A DNA stretch of 64,000 nucleotides. Source: Ewingella allii. Lineage in GTDB: Bacteria; Pseudomonadota; Gammaproteobacteria; Enterobacterales; Enterobacteriaceae. The notes beneath the pieces are model-generated. The model saw only the letters and a list, made by a program, of their open reading frames with translations. It made no database searches and had not been told where the DNA came from. Position 1 is the stretch's first letter. Each line of letters starts with the position of its first letter. The stretch is from the NCBI RefSeq assembly GCF_044430645.1, contig NZ_JAWUDN010000003.1, forward strand, positions 310,001-374,000, given 5' to 3'. Below are positions 1-6,858 of this stretch, one piece after another. Made by a program: the position numbers and the translations under genes.

Positions 1-330
1 GGCGTCACGCTTTCCACCCAGCGCGGCCATCTCTATCGCTCGGCGTTGGAGGCGCTGTCTGTGCGCCTGCGCGAGCAGTTGGCGATGCTGGAGCAGGTGG
101 CCGGATTTAACACTCAGGAGCTGGTCTTAGTCGGCGGTGGCAGCCGCAATGCCCTGTGGAATCAGATAAAGGCTGATACTTTGCAACTGCCGGTGAAGGT
201 GCTGGCAAAGGCGGAAACCACGGTGTCGGGCGCGGCGATGTTTGCCTGGGCGGGAATTGGTGTTTATGGCTCAGCCGACGAGGCGCGGCAGCAGGTCAGC
301 TTCGATTACGATACCTATTATCCCCGTTAA
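1..330 (+). CDS. fucK: L-fuculokinase, C-terminal part (window edge)
   Basis: The reading frame is open from base 1 and ends at a TAA at 328-330; the N-terminal three quarters lie outside the window. The roughly 109 visible residues carry the C-terminal ATP-binding part of an FGGY sugar kinase: the glycine-rich segment LVLVGGGSRNALWNQIKAD, followed by PVKVL and the TTVSGAA segment. These match E. coli FucK as I remember it almost residue for residue. FucK phosphorylates L-fuculose with ATP to L-fuculose 1-phosphate in the cytoplasm, the step before the FucA aldolase encoded just downstream. The gene is convergent with fucR, with one base between the stop codons. Function is known from the family; identity here is from similarity and from the fuc neighbours. 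Confidence 0.9.
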   Translation, partial: GVTLSTQRGHLYRSALEALSVRLREQLAMLEQVAGFNTQELVLVGGGSRNALWNQIKADTLQLPVKVLAKAETTVSGAAMFAWAGIGVYGSADEARQQVSFDYDTYYPR

Positions 331-331
331 A

Positions 332-1039
332 TTATTGGCGGATAACCGTCGTCACGGCCGAAACCTGGCCGATAATCACCTCACCGCTGCGCTCAATTTT
401 GCTGGAATCCACCAGCAAAATGCTTTGCAGGCTCTTCTTCAGCATAAATTTTTTAAACAGCGTGTTGCCGTTATCCGTGTCCCAGATATTGCCGTCGGCA
501 TCCACGCCGTCGCAGGAGAAAATGAATAAATCGATGTCGATGTTGCGCACCATGTGCAGCGGCGAATCATTAATATAACTGGCGTATTTCCTGTCCAGCG
601 TGCCGCCAGAGCATAAAATCTCAATCTGCGCTTTTTTCTCTAACTCGTGGCAAATTCGGTAGCTGTTGGTGTACACCGTCAGCGGCTGGTCGCGCAGTTT
701 CTTCGCCAAGTGCCAGCAGGTTGAACTGGCATCCAACGCGATGCACATCCCCGGCGTTATCCACTCAATAGCCTTATCCGCCAGTAGGCTTTTGCGCTGG
801 GCGTGGCTTTTCGAGCGTGATTCAAAGGCCACGCTGGGGTCGTCGAAGGGGCGTTTCAGGCTTTTCGCTTTGCCATATTCCCTCACCAGCAGGCCTTTGA
901 GTTGCAGATATTTGAGATCCCGGCGTAGCGTCTCTTTGCTGACATTCAGTGACTCAGCGAGATCATTGACCCGCAGAGAGGCATTGCCTTTGAGTAAGGC
1001 AACAATTTCATCCAGCCGTGCCTGCTTATTCATCTTCAC
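332..1039 (-). CDS. fucR: L-fucose operon activator, DeoR family
   Basis: This 235-residue DeoR-type regulator has an N-terminal winged helix-turn-helix (about residues 5-57, with LNVSKETLRRDLKYL as recognition helix) and a C-terminal sugar-phosphate sensor domain containing IALDASSTCWHLA and the IDLFIFSCDG stretch. Both segments are close to E. coli FucR, which activates the fuc genes in response to L-fuculose 1-phosphate. A GTG at 1037-1039 is preferred as start because AAGGG lies six bases upstream of it; an ATG two codons later (1031-1033) is the alternative. The gene is convergent with fucK and divergent from fucA, so the 1040-1304 region probably holds promoters and operators for both. 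I could not identify a precise operator there. Confidence 0.88.
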   Translation of the reverse strand: MKMNKQARLDEIVALLKGNASLRVNDLAESLNVSKETLRRDLKYLQLKGLLVREYGKAKSLKRPFDDPSVAFESRSKSHAQRKSLLADKAIEWITPGMCIALDASSTCWHLAKKLRDQPLTVYTNSYRICHELEKKAQIEILCSGGTLDRKYASYINDSPLHMVRNIDIDLFIFSCDGVDADGNIWDTDNGNTLFKKFMLKKSLQSILLVDSSKIERSGEVIIGQVSAVTTVIRQ

Positions 1040-1304
1040 TGCAAACCCTTATTCGACATTCGGCGGCTCAATAAATGGCACTTTTCGGCCCGCCAAGTCA
1101 AGGATGCGCTAACTGCCCGTTTGCCGCAAAGGCGCTGAAAACGGGCGCTGGAGAGGTTTTCCGGCGTGGGTGAAATCGCGCTTTTTTCAGCGATATTTTG
1201 AAGACGGTCACACATCCACGCGGCCAACTGTTGCCAGCCGGCATCGCACCAGAAGATAGGCGCAACGTCACCACACCGCAGTTTGCCGCGCCGAGGAAAT
1301 CACC

Positions 1305-1952
1305 ATGGAAAGAAACGTTATTGCACGCCAGATAATCGACACCTGTCTGGAAATGAGCCGCATGGGCCTGAACCAAGGCACATCCGGGAATATCAGCGTT
1401 CGCTTTGGTGACGGGATGCTCATCACCCCGACCAGCGTGCCTTATGAGCAGTTGAGCGAAGATGACATCGTGTTTGTCGATGGTCAGGGCAATGCCGAAG
1501 CGGGTAAAACCCCCTCCAGCGAATGGCGTTTCCATCTGGCGATTCTGCAAGCCAAGCCGGCGGAAAACGTGGTGTTGCATAACCACGCGGTACACGCCAC
1601 GGCGGTGGCGATTCTGAATAGAGAGATCCCGGCGATCCACTACATGGTGGCAGCGGCGGGTGGCAAAAAGATCCCCTGCGCGGGGTATGCGACCTATGGC
1701 ACTCAGGCGCTGTCGGACCATGCGGTGACGGCGTTGACCGGCTATAAAGCCACGCTGTTGCAGCATCACGGCATGATAACCTGCGGGAAAACCTTAGAAA
1801 AAGCGCTGTGGCTGGCGCAAGAGGTGGAGGTGCTGGCGAGGCTCTATCTGCTGACGCTGGCCGTCACGCCGGAAGTGCCGTTGCTGAGTGATGAAGCCAT
1901 TGATGAAGTGCTGCGCAAATTCCACGGATATGGCCTGAGTGACGTGGCCTAA
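1305..1952 (+). CDS. fucA: L-fuculose-phosphate aldolase
   Basis: This class II aldolase of 215 residues, the same length as E. coli FucA, cleaves L-fuculose 1-phosphate to dihydroxyacetone phosphate and L-lactaldehyde. The zinc site is visible: E73 in SSEWRFH, H92 and H94 in VLHNHAVH, and H155 in LLQHHG. The phosphate-binding NQGTSGNISVR segment is at about residues 23-33. A ribosome site GAGGAAAT precedes the ATG. It is divergent from fucR. In E. coli fucA is followed by fucO; here a terminator follows at once and no lactaldehyde reductase gene is next to it. The local fuc layout (fucK, fucR, fucA) therefore lacks fucO and also fucU between fucK and fucR. Confidence 0.95.
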   Translation: MERNVIARQIIDTCLEMSRMGLNQGTSGNISVRFGDGMLITPTSVPYEQLSEDDIVFVDGQGNAEAGKTPSSEWRFHLAILQAKPAENVVLHNHAVHATAVAILNREIPAIHYMVAAAGGKKIPCAGYATYGTQALSDHAVTALTGYKATLLQHHGMITCGKTLEKALWLAQEVEVLARLYLLTLAVTPEVPLLSDEAIDEVLRKFHGYGLSDVA

Positions 1953-1962
1953 ACAGCCATAA

Positions 1963-1987
1963 AAAAGGGCACGCGAGGTGCCCTTTT
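1963..1987. terminator. Bidirectional intrinsic terminator, fucA / ABC transporter
   Basis: A perfect 10-bp stem (AAAAGGGCAC / GTGCCCTTTT) with a 5-base loop lies between the convergent fucA and ABC ATPase genes. The A-run on one side and T-run on the other suit termination in both directions. Confidence 0.85.
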
Positions 1988-2003
1988 CCACTATCGGCCG
2001 TTA

Positions 2004-2726
2004 TTACAACACCTTACTCAAGAACGACTTGGTGCGCGGATTGGTTGGATTGGTAAACAACTGCTCCGGCGTGCCTTGCTCTTGGATCACGCCCTGATCG
2101 ATAAACACCACGCGGTCGGCCACTTCGCGAGCAAAGCCCATTTCGTGGGTAACGATCACCATCGTCATGCCTTCCAGCGCCAGCTGTTTCATCACCGCCA
2201 GCACTTCGCCAACCAACTCCGGGTCCAGCGCCGAAGTCGGCTCATCAAACAGAATCAACGCCGGTTCCATCGCCAGTGCGCGAGCAATCGCCACGCGCTG
2301 CTGCTGGCCACCGGACAGGCTGGAAGGCCAGGCGTCGATTTTGTCGATCAGTCCCACCTTTTGCAGCAACTTTTCAGCGCGCGACACGGCTTCGGCTTTC
2401 GACAACCCTTTCAAAGACATAGGCGCCATGATCAGATTTTCCAGCACCGTCATGTGCGGGAACAGGTTGAAGCGCTGGAACACCATGCCCACGCCGGAAC
2501 GCAGCGTGTTCAGGTTGGTTTTCGGGTCGTGCACCGCAAAACCGTTGACCACTACTTCGCCGCCGTTTGGCTTCTCCAGCGCGTTTAAGCAGCGCAGGAA
2601 GGTACTTTTGCCAGAGCCTGACGGGCCAATCACGCAGACCACTTCCTGCTCCGCGATATCGCAAGAGATGCCGCGCAAGACGTGAGTTTCGCCAAACTGC
2701 TTCTGTAAATCCTTAACGTGAATCAC
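2004..2726 (-). CDS. Polar amino acid ABC transporter, ATP-binding subunit (GlnQ/HisP type)
   Basis: The cytoplasmic ATPase of a PAAT-family amino acid importer has 240 residues. Visible motifs are Walker A GPSGSGKST (34-42), the Q-loop in GMVFQRFNLFPH, the signature LSGGQQQRVAIARAL, Walker B LILFDEPTSALDP, and the switch histidine in VIVTHEMGFA. The family couples ATP hydrolysis to uptake of amino acids such as glutamine, histidine, arginine or cystine; the sequence does not fix the substrate. It overlaps the permease gene by 14 bases and is last in a binding protein-permease-ATPase set. It is similar to GlnQ but not identical enough for me to call it the orthologue, so no symbol is given. 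Confidence 0.93.
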   Translation of the reverse strand: MIHVKDLQKQFGETHVLRGISCDIAEQEVVCVIGPSGSGKSTFLRCLNALEKPNGGEVVVNGFAVHDPKTNLNTLRSGVGMVFQRFNLFPHMTVLENLIMAPMSLKGLSKAEAVSRAEKLLQKVGLIDKIDAWPSSLSGGQQQRVAIARALAMEPALILFDEPTSALDPELVGEVLAVMKQLALEGMTMVIVTHEMGFAREVADRVVFIDQGVIQEQGTPEQLFTNPTNPRTKSFLSKVL

Positions 2727-3477
2727 TTTTGCCGAACCTCTTTTCCATGTGTTGAACCAGCAGCGACAGCAGGAACGTCAGTACCCAATAGACTAAGGAG
2801 ATAGTCAGGTAGGGTTCCCAATAGGTGGCATAAGCGCCGGAAACGGTACGCGCGGCGTAGGCCAGGTCGGCCAGCCCGATAGCCGAGGCCAGCGAGGAAT
2901 CTTTAACGATGGCGATGGCGTTGTTGCCCAGTGGCGGCAGAATGCGGCGAAACGCCTGCGGCAAAATCACTTTGCGCATGGTTTTGCCCCAGCCCATGCC
3001 GAGCGCGCGGGACGCTTCCATCTGGCCGTTGTCTATTGACTGAATACCGGCGCGGAAAATCTCCGACACGTAGGCACCGGCGTTCAGGGTGATCGCCACC
3101 ACGCAGGAGAGGAACGCGCCGTAATCCGAACGCAGAGAGCGAGCGAAGTCCGAGGACATCAGGCCGTTGGCGACTAAAATGCCGTCACGCGGGTTAATAA
3201 ATAATGGCACCAGTGCGAAGTGCACCACCATGATTTGCACAAACAGCGGCGTACCGCGGAAGGCGCTGACGTAAACGCGCACCGGCCACTGGACCGCGAA
3301 GCGCAAAATGAGTTTCCACGGACCATCATCAGCGCGGGCCATGCGACCCAGACCCAATAACAGCCCCCAGGTGGTGCCCAAAATAACGCAAATAATGGTG
3401 CATTTGATGGTCATCAACGCGCCCTGAACAAACAGCGGGGCGTATTCGGAGATGATCTCCCAACGAAATCCGGTCAT
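2713..3477 (-). CDS. Polar amino acid ABC transporter, permease subunit
   Basis: A 254-residue inner-membrane permease of the HisM/GlnP family. It has several hydrophobic segments and the ATPase-contacting EAA loop at about residues 160-192 (EASRALGMGWGKTMRKV continuing to the conserved PPLGN). The segment FRGTPLFVQ is typical of polar amino acid permeases. Only one permease gene is present, so the pore is probably a homodimer. It lies between the binding protein and the ATPase genes and overlaps the latter. The hairpin at 3491-3511 separates it from the binding-protein gene and probably lowers its expression relative to that gene. Confidence 0.92.
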   Translation of the reverse strand: MTGFRWEIISEYAPLFVQGALMTIKCTIICVILGTTWGLLLGLGRMARADDGPWKLILRFAVQWPVRVYVSAFRGTPLFVQIMVVHFALVPLFINPRDGILVANGLMSSDFARSLRSDYGAFLSCVVAITLNAGAYVSEIFRAGIQSIDNGQMEASRALGMGWGKTMRKVILPQAFRRILPPLGNNAIAIVKDSSLASAIGLADLAYAARTVSGAYATYWEPYLTISLVYWVLTFLLSLLVQHMEKRFGKSDSR

Positions 3478-3490
3478 GCTTTTCCTTGAT

Positions 3491-3511
3491 TGGGGGCCGA
3501 GCTGGCCCCCA
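3491..3511 (-). repeat. mRNA-stabilising type hairpin between binding protein and permease genes
   Basis: TGGGGGCC - GAGCT - GGCCCCCA forms a perfect 8-bp stem in the 46-base gap between the binding-protein and permease genes. There is no T-run on the minus-strand 3' side, so full termination is unlikely. Such hairpins after binding-protein genes usually protect the upstream message and give more binding protein than permease. That role is inferred. Confidence 0.6.
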
Positions 3512-3523
3512 TTTTATGCGTAA

Positions 3524-4291
3524 TTACTTAGTTGGCAGGGTTGGTACGTTGTTATCGAACCAGTTGGCGTAAATCTTGGCGTAGGTACCGTCAGCAATAA
3601 TGGTTTTCAGACCGGCGTTGATTTTGCCCAGCAGCTCGGTGTTACCTTTCGCCACCGCGATGCCGAAGTATTGACGCTGGAATTTGCTGTCCGGAACCAG
3701 CTTCAGCGCTTTCTCAGGATGGGATTTGATGTAGTACTTCACCACGCCCACGTCGCCAACCGCCGCGCCGATACCGTCTTCAGACAGCTCTTGCAGCATC
3801 AGCGGGGTGTTGTCGAAACGTTTGATATCCGTGCTGTTTTTGCCCAGCTCGTCAGAAACCACGATGTCGCCGGTGCTGGAGTTAACCACGCCCACTTTCT
3901 GGCCTTTCAAGGCCGCGACGGAGTCTACTTTTGAATCCGCTGGCACCACAATGGACTGCTCGGCCGGGAAGTAAGGAGTAGAAAAATCAACCATTTGCTG
4001 ACGTTTGTCAGTGATAGTGATACCGGAAATGATGATGTCGCGGTCGCCAGAGTTCAGCGTCGCGAAGATCCCTTCCCACGGCGTGTTAACCAGTTTAACG
4101 TTGAAGTTCTCAGCCTTGGCGATGGCTTTAATGATATCAATATCAAAACCTTCCAGCTCTTTCTGGTTGTTTTCATATTCGAACGGACGGTATGTACCAC
4201 CAGAGCCAACCACGTAGGTTTGCTGTGCCGCGAAAGCAGAAGTGGCGAGAGAGGAAAGCAGGCACCCGGCGAGAATAAAGGACTTAAACAT
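3524..4291 (-). CDS. Periplasmic amino acid-binding protein (SBP family 3)
   Basis: A 255-residue periplasmic solute-binding protein. The ATG at 4289-4291 is chosen because AGGAG sits seven bases upstream; a longer frame starts at 4324 without such a site. The start gives a normal signal peptide (MFKSFILAGCLLSSLATSAFA, expected cleavage after AFA). The family 3 signature LEGFDIDIIKAIA is present, as are PWEGIFATLNSGDRDIIISG and the ligand-contact region TITDKRQQ. It captures an amino acid for the downstream permease and ATPase. The substrate is unknown: an ARG-box-like site on its promoter hints at a basic amino acid, and the peptidase genes upstream suggest a peptide-derived product. Both are inferences. 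Confidence 0.92.
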   Translation of the reverse strand: MFKSFILAGCLLSSLATSAFAAQQTYVVGSGGTYRPFEYENNQKELEGFDIDIIKAIAKAENFNVKLVNTPWEGIFATLNSGDRDIIISGITITDKRQQMVDFSTPYFPAEQSIVVPADSKVDSVAALKGQKVGVVNSSTGDIVVSDELGKNSTDIKRFDNTPLMLQELSEDGIGAAVGDVGVVKYYIKSHPEKALKLVPDSKFQRQYFGIAVAKGNTELLGKINAGLKTIIADGTYAKIYANWFDNNVPTLPTK

Positions 4292-4330
4292 GGTAACTCC
4301 TGTTGTGTTTGTTGTTTTATGCACTTAACT

Positions 4331-4344
4331 TGCATAAAAATACA
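4331..4344. promoter_or_regulatory. Candidate ARG box (ArgR operator) on binding-protein promoter
   Basis: TGCATAAAAATACA matches the arginine-repressor core TGAATnnnnATTCA at all but two positions and overlaps the proposed -10 of the binding-protein gene, as in ArgR-controlled transporter promoters. A second, degenerate GAATAGCTTC half-palindrome follows at about 4354-4363; ArgR sites usually occur in pairs. A separate 7-bp inverted repeat (TTATGCA / TGCATAA, 4317-4337) overlaps it. Confidence 0.4.
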
Positions 4345-4365
4345 TAAATTGACGAATAGCTTCAA
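4337..4365 (-). promoter_or_regulatory. Candidate sigma-70 promoter for the ABC transporter genes
   Basis: On the minus strand TTGAAG (4365-4360) and TATTTT (4342-4337) are separated by exactly 17 bases, 46 bases upstream of the binding-protein start. This suggests that the transporter genes can be transcribed separately from the M15/C26 pair upstream. It was read by eye only. Confidence 0.5.
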
Positions 4366-4414
4366 CTAAAAACAACGGAGTTTTGTGTATTACATGGCGG
4401 GCAAGCGAGGTGGA

Positions 4415-4948
4415 TTAAGGGTTCCAGCACCAATGCCAGGGTTCGTAAATGAAGCCCCAAGGGTTATTCGGCGGGAAGGAGAGGGTGAAACCAAAACGCG
4501 CCGCGTTGCCGCTAAGCCAGCGGAAAGCCTCGGTTTCGCCGAAAACGCCGGTGACTTCATCACAATCGGGGGTATTGATGTCCACCGCACGGCCTGTGTG
4601 GTGTTCGCTACAACCGGGAGGGGCCAGCGAGCTGAAAATCTTCTCGGGCGAAAGCCCGGCTTGCAGCTTCTGCTGAATCAGCCCGGATTGATAAGCCACA
4701 TCGCGCCATGCCGAAATCAGCACAATCTCCACGCCATCCTGCTCGGCGGCGCGCTTCATCGTCAGCCAGGCATCGGCAGCGGGGGCCGTCAGCCGATGGG
4801 CTTTGCCGGTTTGGTCCGTCTCGGCAATGACCAGCAGGCTGGGATCGATATCCTCGAAAAACGGCAACGCGCGGTGAGCAATCACCTGTGGGTCAATGCC
4901 CAACGCACGTAAGGCCTGTTCGGTGGTCGCAGCCAGTGGGCGGCTCAT
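4415..4948 (-). CDS. M15-family zinc D,D-peptidase (VanX/VanY-like), cytoplasmic form
   Basis: A 177-residue protein with the full M15 zinc-peptidase motif set. SEHHTGRAVD (114-123) supplies ligands H116 and D123, and EPWHW (169-173) supplies the general base E169 and the third ligand H172. S79-W81-R82 in ISAWRD matches the conserved substrate arginine region. M15 enzymes cleave D-alanyl-D-alanine or related bonds in murein peptides. No signal peptide or membrane segment is visible, so it probably acts in the cytoplasm on imported or recycled peptides, like the D,D-dipeptidase VanX. Its start overlaps the stop of the C26 gene by 4 bases, so the two are translationally coupled, and the amino acid importer follows. 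No drug-resistance role is implied. Confidence 0.85.
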   Translation of the reverse strand: MSRPLAATTEQALRALGIDPQVIAHRALPFFEDIDPSLLVIAETDQTGKAHRLTAPAADAWLTMKRAAEQDGVEIVLISAWRDVAYQSGLIQQKLQAGLSPEKIFSSLAPPGCSEHHTGRAVDINTPDCDEVTGVFGETEAFRWLSGNAARFGFTLSFPPNNPWGFIYEPWHWCWNP

Positions 4949-5763
4949 TCTTCAGCCTTGCCCAGACGGTTCATAGCCAGGGCCATAGCCCGGCCGCTGC
5001 TACGCATGTTCTGCTGATAATGGGTGGCGGCGCTGACGAAGGCGGCTAACAGCTGCTGGTCCTGCTCATGCTGCTGATATTCAGGATGCCACTGCACGCC
5101 AAGGCAAAAATCGTAGCCTTCGCACTCAATCCCTTCGATCACCCCGTCCGGCGCGACGGCGTTGACGCGGCAACCTTCGCCGACGCTTTTCACCGCCTGA
5201 TGGTGGGAGCTGTTGACCTCATAACGAGCAGCCTTCACGCAGCGAGCAAGCAGGGTATCAGCCACAATGTCGACCGGATGGCGGGCGCGCTTTTTGCCGC
5301 CAGCGTTCTCGGTATCGACCGTGGTGCTGTGCTCGAGGGCGTCAGGCAGGGCGTCGGGAATGTGCTGATGCAGGGTGCCGCCGGTCAATACCGCCAGCAG
5401 CTGTTGCCCACCGCAAATACCCAGCAAGGGCATATTGCGGCGCATTGCCCCTTGGATAATGGCGATTTCGAACTCGGTTCTGGCAGGTTTCAGGCGAATC
5501 TGGTCGCTCGACTGCTGCTCGTTAAACAGCGCGGGGGAAACATCAAACGCGCCGCCCGTGACCACGATGGCGTCGCAGAGCGACAAATACTCTTCAGCCA
5601 ACTCGCCGTGATGGGGAAGCGCCAGCGGCACCGCGCCGAGCGAAGCCAGACTCGTCATATAATTTTGCCGTAACGCATACCATGGAAAATCGGCATAGCC
5701 GCCAGCCTCTTCACTATCAAGTGTCACACCAATAACCGGTTTAGAGGGAAAATTCGCGCTCAT
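4945..5763 (-). CDS. C26-family gamma-glutamyl hydrolase (PuuD-like class I amidotransferase fold)
   Basis: A 272-residue class I glutamine-amidotransferase-like hydrolase. The nucleophile C117 lies in LLGICGGQQL, and the rest of the triad is H226 and E228 in GVQWHPEY. Family members such as PuuD hydrolyse gamma-glutamyl amides, for example gamma-glutamyl-GABA. No signal peptide is visible, so it should be cytoplasmic. GGAG lies five bases before the ATG at 5763. It overlaps the M15 peptidase gene by 4 bases and stands upstream of the amino acid ABC genes. Murein stem peptides contain both a gamma-D-glutamyl bond and a D-Ala-D-Ala end, so a joint role with the M15 enzyme in peptide salvage is possible. 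That is an inference. Confidence 0.82.
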   Translation of the reverse strand: MSANFPSKPVIGVTLDSEEAGGYADFPWYALRQNYMTSLASLGAVPLALPHHGELAEEYLSLCDAIVVTGGAFDVSPALFNEQQSSDQIRLKPARTEFEIAIIQGAMRRNMPLLGICGGQQLLAVLTGGTLHQHIPDALPDALEHSTTVDTENAGGKKRARHPVDIVADTLLARCVKAARYEVNSSHHQAVKSVGEGCRVNAVAPDGVIEGIECEGYDFCLGVQWHPEYQQHEQDQQLLAAFVSAATHYQQNMRSSGRAMALAMNRLGKAEE

Positions 5764-5960
5764 AGCTCTCCGCCGAGTTCTGTTATTAACTCAAATTAGA
5801 ATGATGAGAAAAACACTTTCCTTCAACATATCAACAGGGCGGCGAGTGAAACAATACAAATTATCAATGTTTTTGTTATTTGATATTAGGTTCTGTAATG
5901 TGTTCGTTACGGTGACTGGAAAGGTTGGTTTAGAGTGGGGAAGTGGCGTGCGTGCCAACT

Positions 5961-6128
5961 TTACTGCTCCCACGGCGCTGGGGTATTCAGTAAAGTATGC
6001 AGACGATCATTGCTCAGGGCTGGTTTTTCAATACGAGTGACCAATTCGGTGTAAGTCTCTGGACTAACCGTTATCACTCCTTGATCCAGCAATATAGCTT
6101 GTGCGCTTTGCTCGGGTTCTAGTTTCAT
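5961..6128 (-). pseudogene. DUF1778 (TacA-type) antitoxin, C-terminal fragment only
   Basis: A 55-codon frame runs from ATG (6126-6128) to TAA (5961-5963). It encodes ILLDQGVITVSPETYTEL, then VTRIEKP, and ends in LLNTPAPWEQ. This is the usual C-terminal half of DUF1778 antitoxins (pattern ILDQ..F.LS.E.Y..F...LD.P....LL..P.PW), the part that wraps around and blocks a GNAT acetyltransferase toxin. The N-terminal ribbon-helix-helix DNA-binding half is missing, and an in-frame TAG lies two codons before the ATG. A weak AGAGGG site lies seven bases upstream, so a short peptide could still be made. No GNAT toxin gene is present nearby. It is most simply a decayed remnant. Confidence 0.6.
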
Positions 6129-6192
6129 TTTCTAACCCTCTGAAAGGTGGGAGTTATTAATTTGGCGCCAGATAGCGCCAGCATTGCGAGTT

Positions 6193-6546
6193 TCAGATTG
6201 CATACTCATATTTCTTCAACACCAACTGGGTGCCTTCATTCAGCAGATCATTAATCGAATGACCTGTAGCCTGTGAAGCAATAACCAGCGCTTCATGGTA
6301 GGCCGGAGACAGTCGGGTGGTGACTTTGCCACTGAAGGATTTAAACGGATTTATCTCTTTCTCTTTGCAGACGTCGAAAAACACCTTCAGGGAAATAGCC
6401 CCTTCTTTCTTCAGCTGCTCAACACTGTCGGCATAAAAATCGGCACCGCCGTTAAGGTTTAAAAACTCGCCGCGAAACATTTCAATGTCAGGATCAAAAG
6501 TGATGACAGCCGTGACTCCGTCAATTTTAAGGGTATTGCGCATCAT
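6193..6546 (-). CDS. HicB-family antitoxin without HicA partner
   Basis: A 117-residue protein with the two-part HicB layout: an N-terminal partial RNase-H-like fold (residues 1-65, with VTAVITFDPDIEMFRGEFL) and a C-terminal ribbon-helix-helix of Arc type (TTRLSPAYHEALVIASQATG continuing to SINDLLNEG). AGGG precedes the ATG, and a second ATG follows directly. HicA toxins are small mRNA-cleaving proteins encoded next to HicB. I looked at both sides on both strands: upstream there is only a nine-codon frame, and downstream only the DUF1778 fragment. It is therefore an orphan antitoxin. The operator-like palindrome in its promoter suggests that it still represses itself. Confidence 0.8.
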   Translation of the reverse strand: MMRNTLKIDGVTAVITFDPDIEMFRGEFLNLNGGADFYADSVEQLKKEGAISLKVFFDVCKEKEINPFKSFSGKVTTRLSPAYHEALVIASQATGHSINDLLNEGTQLVLKKYEYAI

Positions 6547-6585
6547 GGTTTAAACCCTAATTTTTGGCATGATTTTCATACAATG

Positions 6586-6628
6586 ATGATACCAAAAAAT
6601 GACACTACGACAAGCTATTTTAGTGTCA
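6586..6628 (-). promoter_or_regulatory. Promoter and palindromic operator of the orphan hicB
   Basis: On the minus strand a -35 TTGTCG (6613-6608) and -10 TATCAT (6591-6586) stand 16 bases apart. A perfect 8-bp inverted repeat TGACACTA (6600-6607) / TAGTGTCA (6621-6628) surrounds the -35, and an extra GTGTCA half-site lies at 6636-6641. This is the arrangement expected of a ribbon-helix-helix autoregulator, presumably HicB. Confidence 0.55.
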
Positions 6629-6858
6629 CAAAATGGTGTCATTGGTTGGTAATCTTTCTCACTTACGCTCAATTCAATGTTAGAATTCCACCCATTCACC
6701 CGAAATATACTTTCTTAATTGTTAACGCAATCTTTGCGTAGTCCTAAAACCGCCGCAGGTATTTTTCGGGATAATAAATGCCGGGTAACGGAACTCTCTG
6801 GTTGAAGGATCGTTTTCAGCTGCTTTCTTCTCATAATTAGTGCGAAGCCAATAATTTT

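Noticed and set aside
6815..6842. Sequence TTCTTCTCATAATTAG resembling a BaeR box before mdtA
   Set aside because: It needs a one-base gap to fit the consensus and lies only about 20-40 bases before the ATG, too close for an activator site.
5764..6858. A hicA or GNAT toxin gene hidden near the orphan antitoxins
   Set aside because: Reading both strands gave no frame with HicA (GSHH..) or acetyltransferase motifs; only a nine-codon frame precedes hicB.
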